Of a stretch of 64,000 bases of DNA, positions 42,275 to 50,853 are shown in pieces. The DNA comes from Microbacterium sp. lyk4-40-TSB-66 (GTDB taxonomy: Bacteria > Actinomycetota > Actinomycetes > Actinomycetales > Microbacteriaceae): the NCBI RefSeq assembly GCF_030209475.1, contig NZ_JARVRW010000003.1:372001-436000 (forward strand), given 5' to 3'. Made by a program: the position numbers and the translations under genes. Under the pieces are notes generated by a model. It was not told the DNA's origin and did not search any database. It saw only the letters and a program-made list of their open reading frames with translations. Positions within the stretch are counted from its first letter, which is position 1. Every line of letters begins with the position of its first letter.

Positions 42275-44928
42275 GGGGCGCCCTTTCCGAGCTCGGATGC
42301 CGTGCGTTCCGCGGGCGACGCCGCGGAGGCGGACCGGTCGGCCGAGGTGGACGACGTCGCGGGAGCCGTACGCCCTGCGTCGGGAGACGACATCGGCCGC
42401 GACGAGCGCACGGAGTCGCGCGTGTACGGGTCGCCGGTGGCGCCCTCGGCGGCCACCGGCAGCGAGACGACCATGGTCAGGCCCCCGCCGGGGGTGTCTT
42501 CGGGGGTCAGCGTTCCGCCCATGCCCTCCGCGAACCCGCGCGACAGGGCGAGGCCCAGCCCCAGACCGGCGGTGTTGTCGGTGTCGCCGAGGCGCTGGAA
42601 CGGCGAGAACATGTCCTCCCGCCGCTCGGCCGCGATGCCGGGGCCGTGGTCGATCACCCGGATCTCGGCGGTTCCGCCCAGGCGGCTCGTCGCGATGCGC
42701 ACGCGCCGCCCCTCGGGCGTGTACCGCTCGGCGTTCGTCAGCACGTTGACGAGCACCCGCTGCAGCAGCACCGCGTCGGCGCGGAGCGCCGGCAGGTCGG
42801 GATCGAGCGCGAGCTCTACGGCATCCGGTCCGAGATCGAGTTCGTCGAGCGCGCTCAGCACGACGCCCGCGGCGTCGACCTCGGTCAGCGACACCGCGAG
42901 CACACCGGCCTGCACGCGGCTCACGTCGAGCAGGTCGGTCACGAGCACCGACAGCGTCGCGAGGCTCTCGTCGGCGGTCTCGAGCAGTTCGCGGCGGTCG
43001 TCGTCCGAGAGGTGATCGCCCGCGGCCCGAAGCCCCCCGAGCGAGGCAACGGCTGCGGCGAGCGGACGGCGCAGGTCGTGGCTCACGGCTGAGAGCAGGG
43101 CGCTTCGCACCTGATCGGTCTCGGCGAGGGCTCCCGCCTCGGCGGCGGTCTCGGCCAGGTCGGTGCGTTCGAGGGCCGCGGCCAGCTGCGCGACGACCAC
43201 GTCGAGCAGGCGGCGCTCGCTCGCGTCGAGGTCGCGGCCGTGCAGCTCGAGCACCGCCCGGTCGACGCCGACCGGCACGGTGGTCGATCGCTCGTCGCGC
43301 ACCGGCTCGCCGTCGGTGGCGATGGCATGACCGTCGGCGGCGATCAGACGCACGCCCGCGAGACCGAACGCCTCGCGCGCGCGGCTGATGAGGGCGGGGA
43401 CCGCGCTCTCGCCGCGCAGCACGCTGCCCGCGACCGTGGCGAGCAGCTCCGCCTCGGCGGAGGCGCGGCGGGCGGCGCGGGCGCGCCGGGCCGCCTGGTC
43501 GACGACGATGCTCACCAGCATCGCGATGATCACGTAGAGCACGAGGGCGATCGCGTTGGCGGCGCTGCTGATGGTCACGGTGTACAGCGGCTCGATGAAG
43601 AGGAAGTTGAGGGTGAGGCCCGACAGCACCGCGGCGAACACCGCGGGCCAGATGCCGCCGATCAACGCCACGATCACGACGAGCAGTTGATAGACCAGCA
43701 CGTCCGCGGCGATGGAGTCGTCGGAGCCGGTCGACAGCAGCAGGAGCGAGATCAGCGGACCACCGACGATGGCGGTGACGAAGCCGAGGATGCGACGCTT
43801 GGCGCTCAGCGCGGGGCCGGTCAGCCGGGGGAGGGCGAAGCGGCCGCCGGCGCGCGCGTGGCTGACGATGTGCACGTCGATGTCACCCGACAGGCGGATG
43901 ACGGTCGCGCCGATGCCGGGACCGGTGAGCGCCGCGGCGACGCGGCCGCGCCGGCTCACGCCGATGACCAGTTGCGAGGCGTTGACCGATCGGGCGAAGT
44001 CGACCAGGGCGGTCGCGGGGTCATCGCCGACGACCTGGTGGTAGGTGCCGCCGAGCGTCTCGACGAGGGCTCGCTGTTGGGCGAGATCGCCGGGGGTGCT
44101 CGCGCGCAGTCCGTCCTGCGACGTCACGTGAACGGCGAGCAGCTCGCCGCCCGACGATCGCGCGGCGATGCGCGCGCCACGGCGCAGCAGCGTCTCGCCC
44201 TCGGGGCCGCCGGTGAGCGCCACGACCACGCGCTCGCGTGCCTGCCACGAGCCCTCGATGCCGTGCTCGGAGCGATACCGCTGCAGGGCCGAGTCGACCT
44301 CGTCGGCCAGCCACAGCAGCGCCAGCTCACGGAGCGCCGTGAGGTTGCCGAGGCGGAAGTAGTTCGACAATGCCGCGTCGATGCGCTCCGCGGGATAGAC
44401 CGAACCCGCCGCCAGCCTGTCCCGCAGCGACTGCGGTGCCAGGTCGACGACCTCGATCTGGTCGGCGGCGCGCACCACGGCATCCGGGACCGTCTCGCGC
44501 TGCACGACCCCGGTGATCTTCTCGACCACGTCGTTCAGGGATTCGATGTGCTGCACGTTCACGGTGGTGATCACGTCGATGCCCGCGGCGAGCAGCTCGT
44601 CGACGTCGAGCCAGCGCTTGCCGTTGCGCGAGCCGGGGGCGTTGGTGTGGGCGAGCTCGTCGACGAGGGCGATGTGCGGATGCCGCTCGAGCACGGCGTC
44701 CAGGTCCATCTCGTCGAGCGAGACCCCGCGGTGGGCGACATCACGACGCGGGACGACCTCGAGGCCCTCGGCCTGGGCTGCGGTCGCGGCGCGGCCGTGC
44801 GTCTCGACGATCGCGACGACGACGTCGCGGCCCTCGTCGCGCAGGCGCCGGCCCTCTTCGAGCATCTCGTACGTCTTGCCGACGCCGGGCGCCATGCCCA
44901 GCAGCACGCGCAGACGCCCGCGCTTCAC
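42271..44928 (-). CDS. kdpD: KdpD osmosensitive K+ channel sensor histidine kinase
   Basis: An 885-residue sensor kinase: Walker A GMAPGVGKTY at 11-20 in the KdpD N-terminal domain, then a universal-stress-protein domain, a four-helix membrane domain (about 370-480), GAF-like region, and HisKA with H617 in AVSHDLRRPL followed by an HATPase domain. The start is GTG 44928 because GAGAGG lies 8 bases upstream and MKRGRLRVLLG matches the family. Reading further upstream enters two hairpin repeats. It overlaps kdpE. Confidence 0.95.
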   Translation of the reverse strand: MKRGRLRVLLGMAPGVGKTYEMLEEGRRLRDEGRDVVVAIVETHGRAATAAQAEGLEVVPRRDVAHRGVSLDEMDLDAVLERHPHIALVDELAHTNAPGSRNGKRWLDVDELLAAGIDVITTVNVQHIESLNDVVEKITGVVQRETVPDAVVRAADQIEVVDLAPQSLRDRLAAGSVYPAERIDAALSNYFRLGNLTALRELALLWLADEVDSALQRYRSEHGIEGSWQARERVVVALTGGPEGETLLRRGARIAARSSGGELLAVHVTSQDGLRASTPGDLAQQRALVETLGGTYHQVVGDDPATALVDFARSVNASQLVIGVSRRGRVAAALTGPGIGATVIRLSGDIDVHIVSHARAGGRFALPRLTGPALSAKRRILGFVTAIVGGPLISLLLLSTGSDDSIAADVLVYQLLVVIVALIGGIWPAVFAAVLSGLTLNFLFIEPLYTVTISSAANAIALVLYVIIAMLVSIVVDQAARRARAARRASAEAELLATVAGSVLRGESAVPALISRAREAFGLAGVRLIAADGHAIATDGEPVRDERSTTVPVGVDRAVLELHGRDLDASERRLLDVVVAQLAAALERTDLAETAAEAGALAETDQVRSALLSAVSHDLRRPLAAAVASLGGLRAAGDHLSDDDRRELLETADESLATLSVLVTDLLDVSRVQAGVLAVSLTEVDAAGVVLSALDELDLGPDAVELALDPDLPALRADAVLLQRVLVNVLTNAERYTPEGRRVRIATSRLGGTAEIRVIDHGPGIAAERREDMFSPFQRLGDTDNTAGLGLGLALSRGFAEGMGGTLTPEDTPGGGLTMVVSLPVAAEGATGDPYTRDSVRSSRPMSSPDAGRTAPATSSTSADRSASAASPAERTASELGKGAP

Positions 44929-44951
44929 GGCGCGCACCTCTCGCTCGCCCC

Positions 44952-45012
44952 GTCGAGTGTCCATGACACGCCGTTTCTGCGCGCCGCGTGCGGCGTGTCC
45001 TGGACACTCGAC
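44952..45012. repeat. palindromic repeat family 1, copy 2
   Basis: Arms 44952-44973 (begins GTCGAGTGTCC) and 44991-45012 (ends GGACACTCGAC) pair over 22 bp with one mismatch; 17-nt loop. It lies in the kdpC-kdpD gap, 24 bases upstream of the kdpD start, and could limit readthrough from kdpFABC into kdpDE. Confidence 0.88.
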
Positions 45013-45070
45013 AAGGGGGGCCGCCGGGATGCCGTCGTGCCTGCCCCGGCGCTGGTGCCGGCGCGAAGCC

Positions 45071-45133
45071 CGTTGAGTGTCCAAGACACGCCGCCTGCGC
45101 GCGCCGCGTGCGGCGTGTCCTGGACACTGAACG
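45071..45133. repeat. palindromic repeat family 1, copy 3
   Basis: Arms 45071-45094 (begins CGTTGAGTGTCC) and 45110-45133 (ends GGACACTGAACG) pair over 24 bp with two mismatches. It is a neighbour of copy 2: 58 bp separate them, and their loops share GCGCCGCGT, so one probably arose from the other. Confidence 0.88.
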
Positions 45134-45215
45134 GAGGTTCCGGCGCACGGCGCCGCCGCCGCGCGGGGAGCGCGACGGCGGCGGGTGACAGACGCATGTC
45201 CCTGATTCTCGTCGC

Positions 45216-45806
45216 TCAGCGCGCGTCGAGGGCGCGGTTGAGCTCGAGCACGTTCACGCGCGGGTCGCCGAGGTAACCCAGATCGCGCGGCAGGGTGTGC
45301 TCCGCCACGAGCGCGGACACGTCGGAGACCGGGATGCCACGGGCCTCGGCGACCCGCGCGACCTGGCGCTCGGCGTTGGCGACGGAGATGTCGGGGTCGA
45401 GGCCCGAACCCGAGGCGGTGACGGCGTCGGCCGGGATCGCGCCGGAGCCGTTCAGGGCGTCGAACGCGTACCGGCGCTCTTCGATCGCGGCGATGAGGTC
45501 GTCGTTCTCGGGTCCCCCGTTCGATCCGCTGGAGGCGGCGGAGTCGTAGCCGTCGCCGGCGGCCGAGGGACGCGACTGGAAGTACTGCGGGAGGGCGGTG
45601 CCGTCGGCATCCGCGAACGACTGGCCGAGAAGCTGCGAGCCCACGACCCGGTCGTCGGCCGAGCGGACCAGCGACCCGTTCGCCTGGAAGGGCAGGGCGA
45701 CCTGCCCGACGGCGGTGATCAACAGCATGTAACCGACACCGAGCAGGGCGGTGAAGACGAGCATCGCGCGGGCGGCGACGCCGGCGGTACGCAGGGTGGT
45801 GCGCAT
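45216..45806 (-). CDS. kdpC: KdpC subunit of the K+-transporting ATPase
   Basis: A 196-residue KdpC: one N-terminal membrane helix (AMLVFTALLGVGYMLLITAVGQV) followed by a periplasmic domain with GSLVRSADDRVVGSQLLGQSF, YFQSRPSAAGDGYD and SGLDPDISVANAERQVARVAEARG, all family hallmarks. ATG 45806, 11 bp after kdpB, with ribosome site GAAAGG at the kdpB end. It stabilises the KdpFABC complex in the membrane. Confidence 0.97.
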   Translation of the reverse strand: MRTTLRTAGVAARAMLVFTALLGVGYMLLITAVGQVALPFQANGSLVRSADDRVVGSQLLGQSFADADGTALPQYFQSRPSAAGDGYDSAASSGSNGGPENDDLIAAIEERRYAFDALNGSGAIPADAVTASGSGLDPDISVANAERQVARVAEARGIPVSDVSALVAEHTLPRDLGYLGDPRVNVLELNRALDAR

Positions 45807-45817
45807 GACGGGGCCTT

Positions 45818-48070
45818 TCAGAAACCGGGGAAGAGGCCCACGACGAGGTCGATGAGCTTGATGCCGATGAAGGGGACGATGACGCCGCCGAGCCCGTAGA
45901 CGAGCAGGTTGCGGCTGAGGATGCTCGACGCGCTCGCCGCGCGGTACTTCACACCGCGCAACGCCAGCGGGATCAGCACGACAATGACGATCGCGTTGAA
46001 GATGATCGCGCTGAGCACCGCCGAGGCGGGGGACGACAGCTGCATGACGTTCAGCACCGCCAAGCCCGGGAACACGCCCATGAACATGGCCGGGATGATC
46101 GCGAAGTACTTCGCGATGTCGTTGGCGAGCGAGAACGTGGTGAGCGCGCCGCGCGTGATGAGCAGCTGCTTGCCGATGCGCACGATGTCGATGAGCTTGG
46201 TCGGGTCGGAATCGAGGTCGACCATGTTGCCGGCCTCCTTCGCGGCCGAGGTGCCCGTGTTCATCGCGACGCCCACGTCGGCCTGCGCAAGCGCCGGGGC
46301 GTCGTTCGTGCCGTCCCCGGTCATCGCGACGAGGTTGCCGCCCTCCTGCTCGCGCTGGATGAGGGCGAGTTTGTCCTCCGGGGTGGCCTCGGCGAGGAAG
46401 TCGTCGACGCCGGCCTCCGCCGCGATGGCCTTGGCGGTCAGGGGGTTGTCGCCCGTGATCATCACGGTGCGGATGCCCATCGCCCGGAGCTCGCCGAAGC
46501 GCTCGCGGAGGCCGTCCTTGACGATGTCCTTGAGGTGGATGACGCCGAGGATGCGTCCGGTGCCGGTTCCGGTCCCTTCGACAGGCTCAGGGACCTCGGT
46601 CGCAGGCTCAGCGACCCGCGTCGCAGAGGTGGCTGAGCGTGTCGAAGCCACCGGGCGTTCCGCCGGCGTCCACGTCGCGACGACCAGGGGTGTGCCGCCG
46701 GACTGGGCGATGGCATCCGTCTCGCTCATCAGCTGCGCGCGCAGGGCCGGGGCGACGGGGGTGCCCGCGCCCTCGATCCACGCGAGCACGGCCGCGCTGG
46801 CGCCCTTGCGCACCTGGGTGCCGTCGACGAGGTCGAGGCCGCTCATGCGGGTCTGCGCGGTGAAGGGCACCGATTCCGCGCCGCGGGGCATCTCGGCGAC
46901 GATGCCCTGCGAGGCGGCGAGCTCGACCACCGAGACGCCCTCGGGCGTGGGGTCGGCCTGAGACGAGAGCGAGGCGTACTCGGCCAGCTCCGGAGCGCCG
47001 ACGCCCTTCATCGGCACGAAGGCCGACGCACGACGGTTGCCGTAGGTGATCGTGCCGGTCTTGTCGAGCAGCAGGGTGGTGACGTCCCCCGCGGCCTCGA
47101 CCGCGCGGCCCGACATGGCGAGGACGTTGCGCTGCACGAGGCGGTCCATGCCGGCGATGCCGATGGCGCTGAGCAGGGCGCCGATGGTGGTGGGGATGAG
47201 GCAGACGAGCAGGGCCACCAGCACGGGGATCGACACCGGCGACGCGGCGTACGAGGCGATCGGGTTCAGCACCAGCACGACGACCACGAACACGATCGAC
47301 AGGCTCGCCAGCAGGATGTTCAGCGCGATCTCGTTCGGTGTGCGCTGGCGCGAGGCGCCCTCGACGAGCGCGATCATGCGGTCGACGAAGGTCTCGCCCG
47401 GCTTCGAGGTGATCCGCACCACGATGCGGTCGCTCAGCACGCGCGTGCCGCCGGTGACGGCGCTGCGGTCGCCACCGGACTCGCGCACGACCGGGGCGGA
47501 CTCGCCCGTGATGGCCGACTCGTCGACGGTGGCGATGCCGTTGACGATGTCGCCGTCGCCGGGGATGAGCTCGCCCGTCTCGACCAGCACGATGTCGCCC
47601 ACGCGCAGGTCGCCCGAGGGGACGTCCTCCGTGCCGGCACCGGATGCCGAGGCATCGACCTTCTCGTCGTAGGAGACGACGCGGCGGGCCGAGGTGGTCG
47701 TGCGGGTCTTGCGCAGGGTCGCGGCCTGCGCCTTGCCGCGGCCCTCGGCGACGGCCTCCGCGATGTTCGCGAAGAACACCGTGAGCCACAGCCAGACCGC
47801 GATGGCCCAGGTGAAGCCGAACGGCAGGCGCTCGGACCCTGAGCCTGTCGAAGGGCCACCGAGGAACGGCTCCGCGATCGCGATGAGTGTGGTCAGGGCC
47901 GCGCCCACCCACACCAGGAACATGACGGGGTTGCGCCACTGGGCGGCGGGGTTGAGCTTCTTCGCGGCGCCCGGGAGGGCGGCCACGATCTGCGCGGCGC
48001 TGAACGCGCGGCGCGGGGCGGGGGTCGGGGCTTCGTCGACGGGAGCCGGGGCGTGCGTGAGCGTGGACAT
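45818..48070 (-). CDS. kdpB: KdpB ATPase subunit, with in-frame repeat insertions
   Basis: The P-type ATPase subunit of KdpFABC, 750 residues against about 680-700 usually. TGESAPV, the phosphorylated DKTGT (Asp near 334), [10 protein letters not shown] and [21 protein letters not shown] are intact. Two segments look foreign: residues about 71-83 ([13 protein letters not shown]) and about 474-500 (start [11 protein letters not shown], end VPEPVEGT). Both are translated copies of a TTCGACAGGCTCAG palindrome. The second sits where the nucleotide-binding domain returns to the P domain. ATG 48070 overlaps the kdpA stop. Confidence 0.95.
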   Translation of the reverse strand: MSTLTHAPAPVDEAPTPAPRRAFSAAQIVAALPGAAKKLNPAAQWRNPVMFLVWVGAALTTLIAIAEPFLGGPSTGSGSERLPFGFTWAIAVWLWLTVFFANIAEAVAEGRGKAQAATLRKTRTTTSARRVVSYDEKVDASASGAGTEDVPSGDLRVGDIVLVETGELIPGDGDIVNGIATVDESAITGESAPVVRESGGDRSAVTGGTRVLSDRIVVRITSKPGETFVDRMIALVEGASRQRTPNEIALNILLASLSIVFVVVVLVLNPIASYAASPVSIPVLVALLVCLIPTTIGALLSAIGIAGMDRLVQRNVLAMSGRAVEAAGDVTTLLLDKTGTITYGNRRASAFVPMKGVGAPELAEYASLSSQADPTPEGVSVVELAASQGIVAEMPRGAESVPFTAQTRMSGLDLVDGTQVRKGASAAVLAWIEGAGTPVAPALRAQLMSETDAIAQSGGTPLVVATWTPAERPVASTRSATSATRVAEPATEVPEPVEGTGTGTGRILGVIHLKDIVKDGLRERFGELRAMGIRTVMITGDNPLTAKAIAAEAGVDDFLAEATPEDKLALIQREQEGGNLVAMTGDGTNDAPALAQADVGVAMNTGTSAAKEAGNMVDLDSDPTKLIDIVRIGKQLLITRGALTTFSLANDIAKYFAIIPAMFMGVFPGLAVLNVMQLSSPASAVLSAIIFNAIVIVVLIPLALRGVKYRAASASSILSRNLLVYGLGGVIVPFIGIKLIDLVVGLFPGF
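46571..46652. repeat. palindromic repeat family 3, composite inside kdpB
   Basis: Three elements in a row: 46571-46595 (GGTCCC ... GGGACC around TTCGACAGGCTCA), 46598-46616 (GGTCGC/GCGACC around AGGCTCA), and 46628-46652 (GGTGGC/GCCACC around TGAGCGTGTCGAA, opposite orientation). The block is in frame with kdpB and encodes about 27 extra residues. Confidence 0.88.
47834..47857. repeat. palindromic repeat family 3, single copy inside kdpB
   Basis: GGACCCTGAGCC followed by TGTCGAAGGGCC, the same core as the composite at 46571-46652, in frame near the N-terminus of KdpB. It encodes part of [13 protein letters not shown] between the first and second membrane helices. Confidence 0.82.
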
Positions 48071-49755
48071 CAGCGGGTAAGTCCTTCAGCGAGGGGTCCG
48101 AGGGTGAGGACGGGGAAGTAGGTGAGCGCCGTGACGATCACGGCGACACCGCCGAGCAGACCCGCGAATTGCGGGCGATGCGTGGGCAGGGTTCCGGCGG
48201 TGGAGGGCACGGCATCCTGGGCCGCGAGGGCACCGGCCAGCGCCAGCACGAACACGATCGGCAGGAACCGGCCGAGCAGCATCGCCGCGCCCAGCGCGGT
48301 GTTGAACCACGGGGTGTTGGCCGTGAGACCCGCGAAGGCGGAGCCGTTGTTGTTCGCCGCGGAGGTGAACGCGTAGAGCACCTCGCTCAGACCGTGCACG
48401 CCGGGGTTCCAGATCGAGGTGCCCTCGACGTCGGCGCGGATGGCCGGGATGCCGAAGCTCATCGCCGTGCCCGCGAGCACGAGCGTGGGGGTCACCAGGA
48501 TGTAGAGGCTCGCGAGCTTGATCTCACGCGGCCCGATCTTCTTGCCGAGGTACTCGGGGGTGCGCCCGATGAGCAGGCCGCCGACGAACACCGCGATCAC
48601 GGCGAGGATCAGCATGCCGTAGAGCCCCGAGCCGACACCGCCGGGGGCGACCTCGCCCAGCATCATGTTGATCATCGGCATCATGCCGCCGAGGGCCGTG
48701 TAGCTGTCGTGCATCGAGTTGACGGCACCGGTGGAGGTCAGCGTGCTGGTCGAGCCGAACAGCGTCGAGCCGAAGATGCCGAAACGCACCTCCTTGCCCT
48801 CCATCGCCCCGCCCGCCAGCATCGGGGCGGTTCCGTTGCCGGCGAGCTCCGCCCAGGTGAGCAGGGCCGTGGATGCCGCGAAGATCGCGGCCATGACGCC
48901 CAGGATCGTGTAGCCCTGGCGGTTGTCGCCGACGATCCGGCCGAAGGCGCGGGGCAGCGAGAACGGGATGACGAGCATCAGGAAGATCGAGAACAGACTC
49001 GTCCACGGGGTGGGGTTCTCGAACGGGTGGGCGGAGTTGGTGTTGAAGAACCCGCCGCCGTTGGTGCCGAGGAGCTTGATCGCCTCCTGCGAGGCCACCG
49101 GGCCACCCGGGATCGACTGGGCGGCTCCCGCGACGGTCGTGGCATCCGTGAACCCGGTGAGGTTCTGGATGACGCCGCCCGCGAGCAGCACGATCGCCGC
49201 GACGATCGCGAAGGGCAGCAGCAGGCGGTAGGTCCCGCGCACGAGGTCGACCCAGAAGTTGCCGATGACGCCGCTGCGGCGGTACGCGAACCCGCGGACG
49301 AGGGCGATGGCCACGGCGATGCCGACCGCGGCGCTGACGAAGTTCTGCACCGTGAGGGCGGCGAACTGCACGGTGTAGCCGAGGGTCATCTCGCCCGAGT
49401 ACGACTGCCAGTTGGTGTTGGTGACGAACGAGACGGCGGTGTTGAAAGAGAGCGCCTCGCCGGGGGCTCCGAGGCCGAGCGAGTACGGCAGCACCGCCTG
49501 CAGGCGCATGATCGCGTAGACGAACACGACGCCGATGAACGAGAACAGCAGAACCGATCGCAGGTACGCCTGCCACGTCTGGGCGCTGCGCGCGTCGACG
49601 CCGATCAGGCGGTAGGTGACGCGTTCGAGGGCGAGGTCGCGCTCGCCGGTGTAGATGCGGGCGATGTAGTCGCCCAGCGGACGGTGGGCCAGGCCCAGCG
49701 CGACGATGAGGGTGAGGCTGGTCAGCACGATGGACCAGATCATTCCGGCATCCAT
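48070..49755 (-). CDS. kdpA: KdpA K+-binding and translocating subunit
   Basis: A 561-residue KdpA with about ten membrane helices. The K+-filter and lid regions are visible: [36 protein letters not shown], and [18 protein letters not shown] 49755 lies one base after the kdpF stop. Its own stop overlaps the kdpB start (TGATG). It forms the channel-like subunit fed by KdpB ATP hydrolysis. Confidence 0.97.
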   Translation of the reverse strand: MDAGMIWSIVLTSLTLIVALGLAHRPLGDYIARIYTGERDLALERVTYRLIGVDARSAQTWQAYLRSVLLFSFIGVVFVYAIMRLQAVLPYSLGLGAPGEALSFNTAVSFVTNTNWQSYSGEMTLGYTVQFAALTVQNFVSAAVGIAVAIALVRGFAYRRSGVIGNFWVDLVRGTYRLLLPFAIVAAIVLLAGGVIQNLTGFTDATTVAGAAQSIPGGPVASQEAIKLLGTNGGGFFNTNSAHPFENPTPWTSLFSIFLMLVIPFSLPRAFGRIVGDNRQGYTILGVMAAIFAASTALLTWAELAGNGTAPMLAGGAMEGKEVRFGIFGSTLFGSTSTLTSTGAVNSMHDSYTALGGMMPMINMMLGEVAPGGVGSGLYGMLILAVIAVFVGGLLIGRTPEYLGKKIGPREIKLASLYILVTPTLVLAGTAMSFGIPAIRADVEGTSIWNPGVHGLSEVLYAFTSAANNNGSAFAGLTANTPWFNTALGAAMLLGRFLPIVFVLALAGALAAQDAVPSTAGTLPTHRPQFAGLLGGVAVIVTALTYFPVLTLGPLAEGLTR

Positions 49756-49756
49756 G

Positions 49757-49846
49757 TCAGAACTTCTCGGGGCGGACGAGGGCGACCACGAGGTACACGA
49801 CGGCGGCGACCGCGAGCACCGCGGCGAGGATCGAGAAGAAGATCAT
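49757..49846 (-). CDS. kdpF: KdpF small subunit
   Basis: A 29-residue single-helix protein ([20 protein letters not shown]...RPEKF) with the family's C-terminal charged end. ATG 49846 overlaps the stop of the upstream 54-residue gene (ATGA), and kdpA starts one base after its stop. It stabilises the Kdp complex. Confidence 0.9.
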   Translation of the reverse strand: MIFFSILAAVLAVAAVVYLVVALVRPEKF

Positions 49847-50007
49847 GAGCGCTCGCCCCCGTTCCGGCGAGCCGCAGGGGCGGACGGGCCGGTGGTGCGG
49901 GCGGACGAGGGACGGGCTTCGGGGCCCAGTTTCTCGACCCCCTTGGCGACGAGGGCGACCAGCGCGAAGATCGCGACGGTCGCGGCGAGGAAGACGGCAT
50001 CGAGCAC
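49843..50007 (-). CDS. small membrane protein at the head of the kdp operon (54 aa)
   Basis: GTG 50007 with GGAG 5 bases upstream encodes a product with one N-terminal helix (LDAVFLAATVAIFALVALVAKGVEKLG) and a basic, Ser/Pro-rich tail (PSSARTTGPSAPAARRNGG). Its stop overlaps the kdpF start, so it is translated with the Kdp subunits. It resembles KdpF in layout but is longer, and is not an established Kdp subunit in model organisms. Function unknown; a complex-stabilising or regulatory role is inferred. Confidence 0.72.
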   Translation of the reverse strand: MLDAVFLAATVAIFALVALVAKGVEKLGPEARPSSARTTGPSAPAARRNGGERS

Positions 50008-50106
50008 GACGACTCCAGGATCGGAACAGAACCGCGGCGGACCGCGGGCGCCGCGGGGCGGCACGTGTGTCGATACAACTCCGGCGGGTCTCGGCATCCG
50101 GGCGTC

Positions 50107-50156
50107 CTTACGCTTTCCCTACGGTTCGCCGACGGACGCATACGGAGTGCTTACGC
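50107..50156 (-). promoter_or_regulatory. candidate KdpE binding region: four phased TACG direct repeats
   Basis: On the plus strand CTTACGC, CCTACGG, CATACGG and CTTACGC occur with their TAC starting at 50109, 50120, 50141 and 50152, i.e. spacings of 11, 21 and 11 bp. Paired half-sites one helical turn apart are how OmpR/PhoB-type dimers bind. The block lies 100-150 bp upstream of the first kdp-operon gene. Confidence 0.6.
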
Positions 50157-50219
50157 CGCGGATGGGCGGGAGCGGCGGTGGGGGTGCGCCCGGGTCGGGC
50201 GCGGGCTCAAGATGGAGTC

Positions 50220-50657
50220 ATGCGCGCGTCCGACGGCCCCGACGTCCGGGTGACCTCCGCCCTCGTGATCCCCGCGGCGGAGTTGTCGTGGCGCTTCTCG
50301 CGCTCGTCGGGTCCGGGCGGGCAGGGCGTGAACACCGCGGACTCGCGCGTGGAATTGATGTGGGATGCCGCGGGCTCGGCGGTGCTGTCGCCCGTGCAGC
50401 GGGAGCGGCTCGTCGACAGGCTCGGCGCCCGCCTCATCGACGGCGTGCTGACGATCGCGGCATCGGAGCATCGCGCGCAGCTGCGCAACCGCGACGCCGC
50501 CCGGGAGAGGCTGGCCGCGATCGTCGCCGACGCGGTGCGCCCGCCCGCACCGCCCCGCCGTGCGACGAAGCCCACGCGCGGGTCGAAGGAGCGCCGCCTG
50601 CAGGCCAAGCAGCGCCGCACCGACGTCAAGCGGATGCGCCGTCGCCCGACCGACTGA
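50220..50657 (+). CDS. arfB: alternative ribosome-rescue factor ArfB (YaeJ-type peptidyl-tRNA hydrolase)
   Basis: A 145-residue class-I release-factor-like protein that frees stalled ribosomes. The catalytic GGQ is at 33-35 in RSSGPGGQGVNTADSRVEL. The basic C-terminal tail (TKPTRGSKERRLQAKQRRTDVKRMRRR) enters the empty mRNA channel. ATG 50220 follows CAAGAT (50208-50213) by 6 bases, so it may be leaderless; GGAG lies in between. Monocistronic, divergent from the kdp operon; a family-1 hairpin follows 26 bases after its stop. Confidence 0.94.
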   Translation: MRASDGPDVRVTSALVIPAAELSWRFSRSSGPGGQGVNTADSRVELMWDAAGSAVLSPVQRERLVDRLGARLIDGVLTIAASEHRAQLRNRDAARERLAAIVADAVRPPAPPRRATKPTRGSKERRLQAKQRRTDVKRMRRRPTD

Positions 50658-50682
50658 GGCCGGCGGCGCCGCGGTCTCGCTC

Positions 50683-50737
50683 GAGTGTCCGCGACACCCG
50701 GAGGATCCCCGGATTCGTCCGGGTGTTGTGGACACTC
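50683..50737. repeat. palindromic repeat family 1, copy 4
   Basis: Arms 50683-50702 (begins GAGTGTCCGCGACACCC) and 50718-50737 (ends GGTGTTGTGGACACTC) pair over 20 bp with two mismatches that are G-U capable in RNA. It sits between the convergent arfB and KimA-like genes. Its ACACCCGG inner arm makes it a sister of copy 1. Confidence 0.88.
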
Positions 50738-50853
50738 ACGGGGTTTTGCGGGACCGCGCCGACCCCGGCGTCACCCGAACGCTCGACGAGGTGCCACCCG
50801 ACGGCCCCGAACGCCGACGCCCCCACCACGAAGGCGGGGGCGCCGGGCGTGAC

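Noticed and set aside
44929..45084. An upstream kdpD start reading through the hairpin repeats (ATG near 44964 or 45084)
   Set aside because: The ribosome site and family N-terminus both support GTG 44928; the upstream residues are translated repeat.
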